Below are positions 63,148 through 64,000 of a DNA stretch of 64,000 nucleotides, in pieces. Positions within the stretch are counted from its first letter, which is position 1; each line of letters starts with the position of its first letter. The stretch comes from Allomyces arbusculus (taxonomy: Eukaryota > Blastocladiomycota > Blastocladiomycetes > Blastocladiales > Blastocladiaceae): assembly GCA_027604705.1 (NCBI GenBank), contig JADHYV010000065.1, forward strand, positions 38,652 to 102,651, written 5' to 3'. The position numbers were made by a program, and so were the translations under genes. The notes below the pieces were generated by a model that was given only the letters and a program-made list of their open reading frames with translations, ran no database searches and had not been told where the DNA came from.

Positions 63148-64000
63148 ATGTCTGCCGCTGCCGTCTTTACCGCACCTGCTCTCGCTGATTTCGCACCGGT
63201 CATCCAGCCAGCTGGTAGTGCAGCGGCCTTGGAGACAGTGTCGATGCCCATTGAGGACGACCTTCTCAATGCACACGCTGCTGTGCTCAAGGCCGTTGAG
63301 AATGGTGACGAGGTCGACAAGGACGCGCTCGCCAAGCTGCTCGCGGTGATCACGGAGCAGACTAAGGACGTTGTCTCGCGCGACCTGATTCTCGCGCACC
63401 TGGCGCTTCTTGCCACGTTCCACCAGCAGCTGCACGACACCAACAATGAGGCCAAGGATCTGTACGTGCATTCCTATTCACTTTACACCTGCGAATTTCC
63501 GTTTGGTAGTTGATAGCTGATAATCCTCCAAACAGCGCGTACCTGTGCACGACTGAAGTGCGGTACCTTGCATTCATGGACGCGCTGGGCAAGGCCATTG
63601 CCAAGGACGCGTCGCTGATCGAGAACCCGCCGCTGCCGCCGCTCGACGTGGCCATGATGTGGCACTCGCACGCGGTACGCCAGTTGGCGTTGAGCACAAG
63701 GATGCATTCGAGAGCCACTCACACATACGCGCGCCGACTCTGTCCATAGTTGAGCCCGATTCGTTACGCCGATGATATGCAGCGCCTACATGGCCTCGAT
63801 ATGATTCAGGTCGCATTTCCGATGATGTGTTTGGTACGTTCATTTCCTGAGATTGAACGCAAGAGTATCAGCAATAACCGTGAGGCTCATTGTGCATGTA
63901 TGGTCGGGTCATGTAGTCCAACATCACCACGGGCACGAACCAGGAGGATCTCGACGCTGGCCGCGCGTTCTGGGCTGCGCACATGCCCGCCGACATGCCC
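63148..64000 (+). CDS. DUF1399/glycine-rich-domain-like (GRDP-like) protein, N-terminal part
   Basis: Partial, running off the right edge. Exons 63148-63461, 63536-63674, 63750-63833 and 63917-64000+. The diagnostic block is PPLPPLDVAMMWHSHALSPI, followed by RYADDMQRLHG (spliced at intron 2), matching the PPLDVxxxWHxHxLxPxxYxxD signature of fungal and plant glycine-rich domain-containing proteins. The biochemical role is poorly known. Introns begin GTACGT, GTACGC and GTACGT. Confidence 0.8.

Overview
The window looks like nuclear DNA of an early-diverging, probably zoosporic fungus (Blastocladiomycota- or Chytridiomycota-like; this placement is inference). It is GC-rich and CpG-rich. Its genes carry several short GT-AG introns, most ending in TAG and many starting with GTACG. 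The gene set is eukaryotic and largely fungal: GPD1, a CHD-type remodeller, FLX1, TFB3, HFI1/ADA1, a DRS2-type flippase, G-alpha, Mis18, and tRNA-Gly and tRNA-Val. All exon joins below were worked out by eye from GT/AG sites and frame continuity.

Layout. 1-355: 5' end of GPD1 (-). 2.3-3.6 kb: hypothetical coiled-coil gene (-). 4.7-10.1 kb: CHD-like chromatin remodeller (-). 10.5-11.7 kb: FLX1-like mitochondrial carrier (+). 11.9-12.8 kb: Nudix hydrolase (-). 13.1-15.6 kb: Mis18-domain protein (+). 17.7-19.1 kb: disordered protein with a decapping-activator-like motif (-). 20.0-21.1 kb: TFB3/MAT1 (-). 21.6 kb: tRNA-Gly, followed by a CpG-depleted stretch holding decayed tRNA copies. 23.5-24.6 kb: protein with a novel triple repeat (-).

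25,673-40,555 is a complete 14.9-kb integrated polinton-like virus / virophage-like element. It has 367-bp terminal inverted repeats and a 5-bp target duplication (CAACT). It is visibly more AT-rich than its surroundings. It encodes a TVpol-like polymerase/SF3 helicase, a Cys-rich zinc protein, a tyrosine-recombinase-like protein, a DDE (rve) integrase, a fibre with a C1q-like head, a helical Q/N-rich protein, an A32-type packaging ATPase, a double-jelly-roll major capsid protein, a penton protein, and several small proteins. One of the small genes appears to contain a spliceosomal intron. Most genes of the capsid module start right after a shared TTCTTG-N8/9-TAAAC motif, so the morphogenesis set is probably transcribed coordinately, gene by gene. 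Together the genes cover replication, integration, packaging and capsid assembly. No virus-type maturation protease and no protein-primed DNA polymerase was recognised.

The element sits at, and probably inside, the 5' end of a remarkable host gene (40.56-43.9 kb): a GBP/atlastin-like GTPase joined through a coiled coil to a C-terminal Hedgehog-type Hint (Hog) domain. A second, degenerate GBP-like protein lies convergently beside it (44.2-47.0 kb). Then follow an M32 carboxypeptidase (47.3-49.0 kb, -), a hypothetical protein (49.8-50.3 kb, -), tRNA-Val (50.5 kb), HFI1/ADA1 (51.3-53.2 kb, -), a Maf-type nucleotide pyrophosphatase (53.6-54.4 kb, +), a P4-ATPase (55.3-59.2 kb, +), a divergent G-alpha subunit (59.8-61.5 kb, +) and the 5' part of a DUF1399/GRDP-like protein (63.1 kb to the window end, +).
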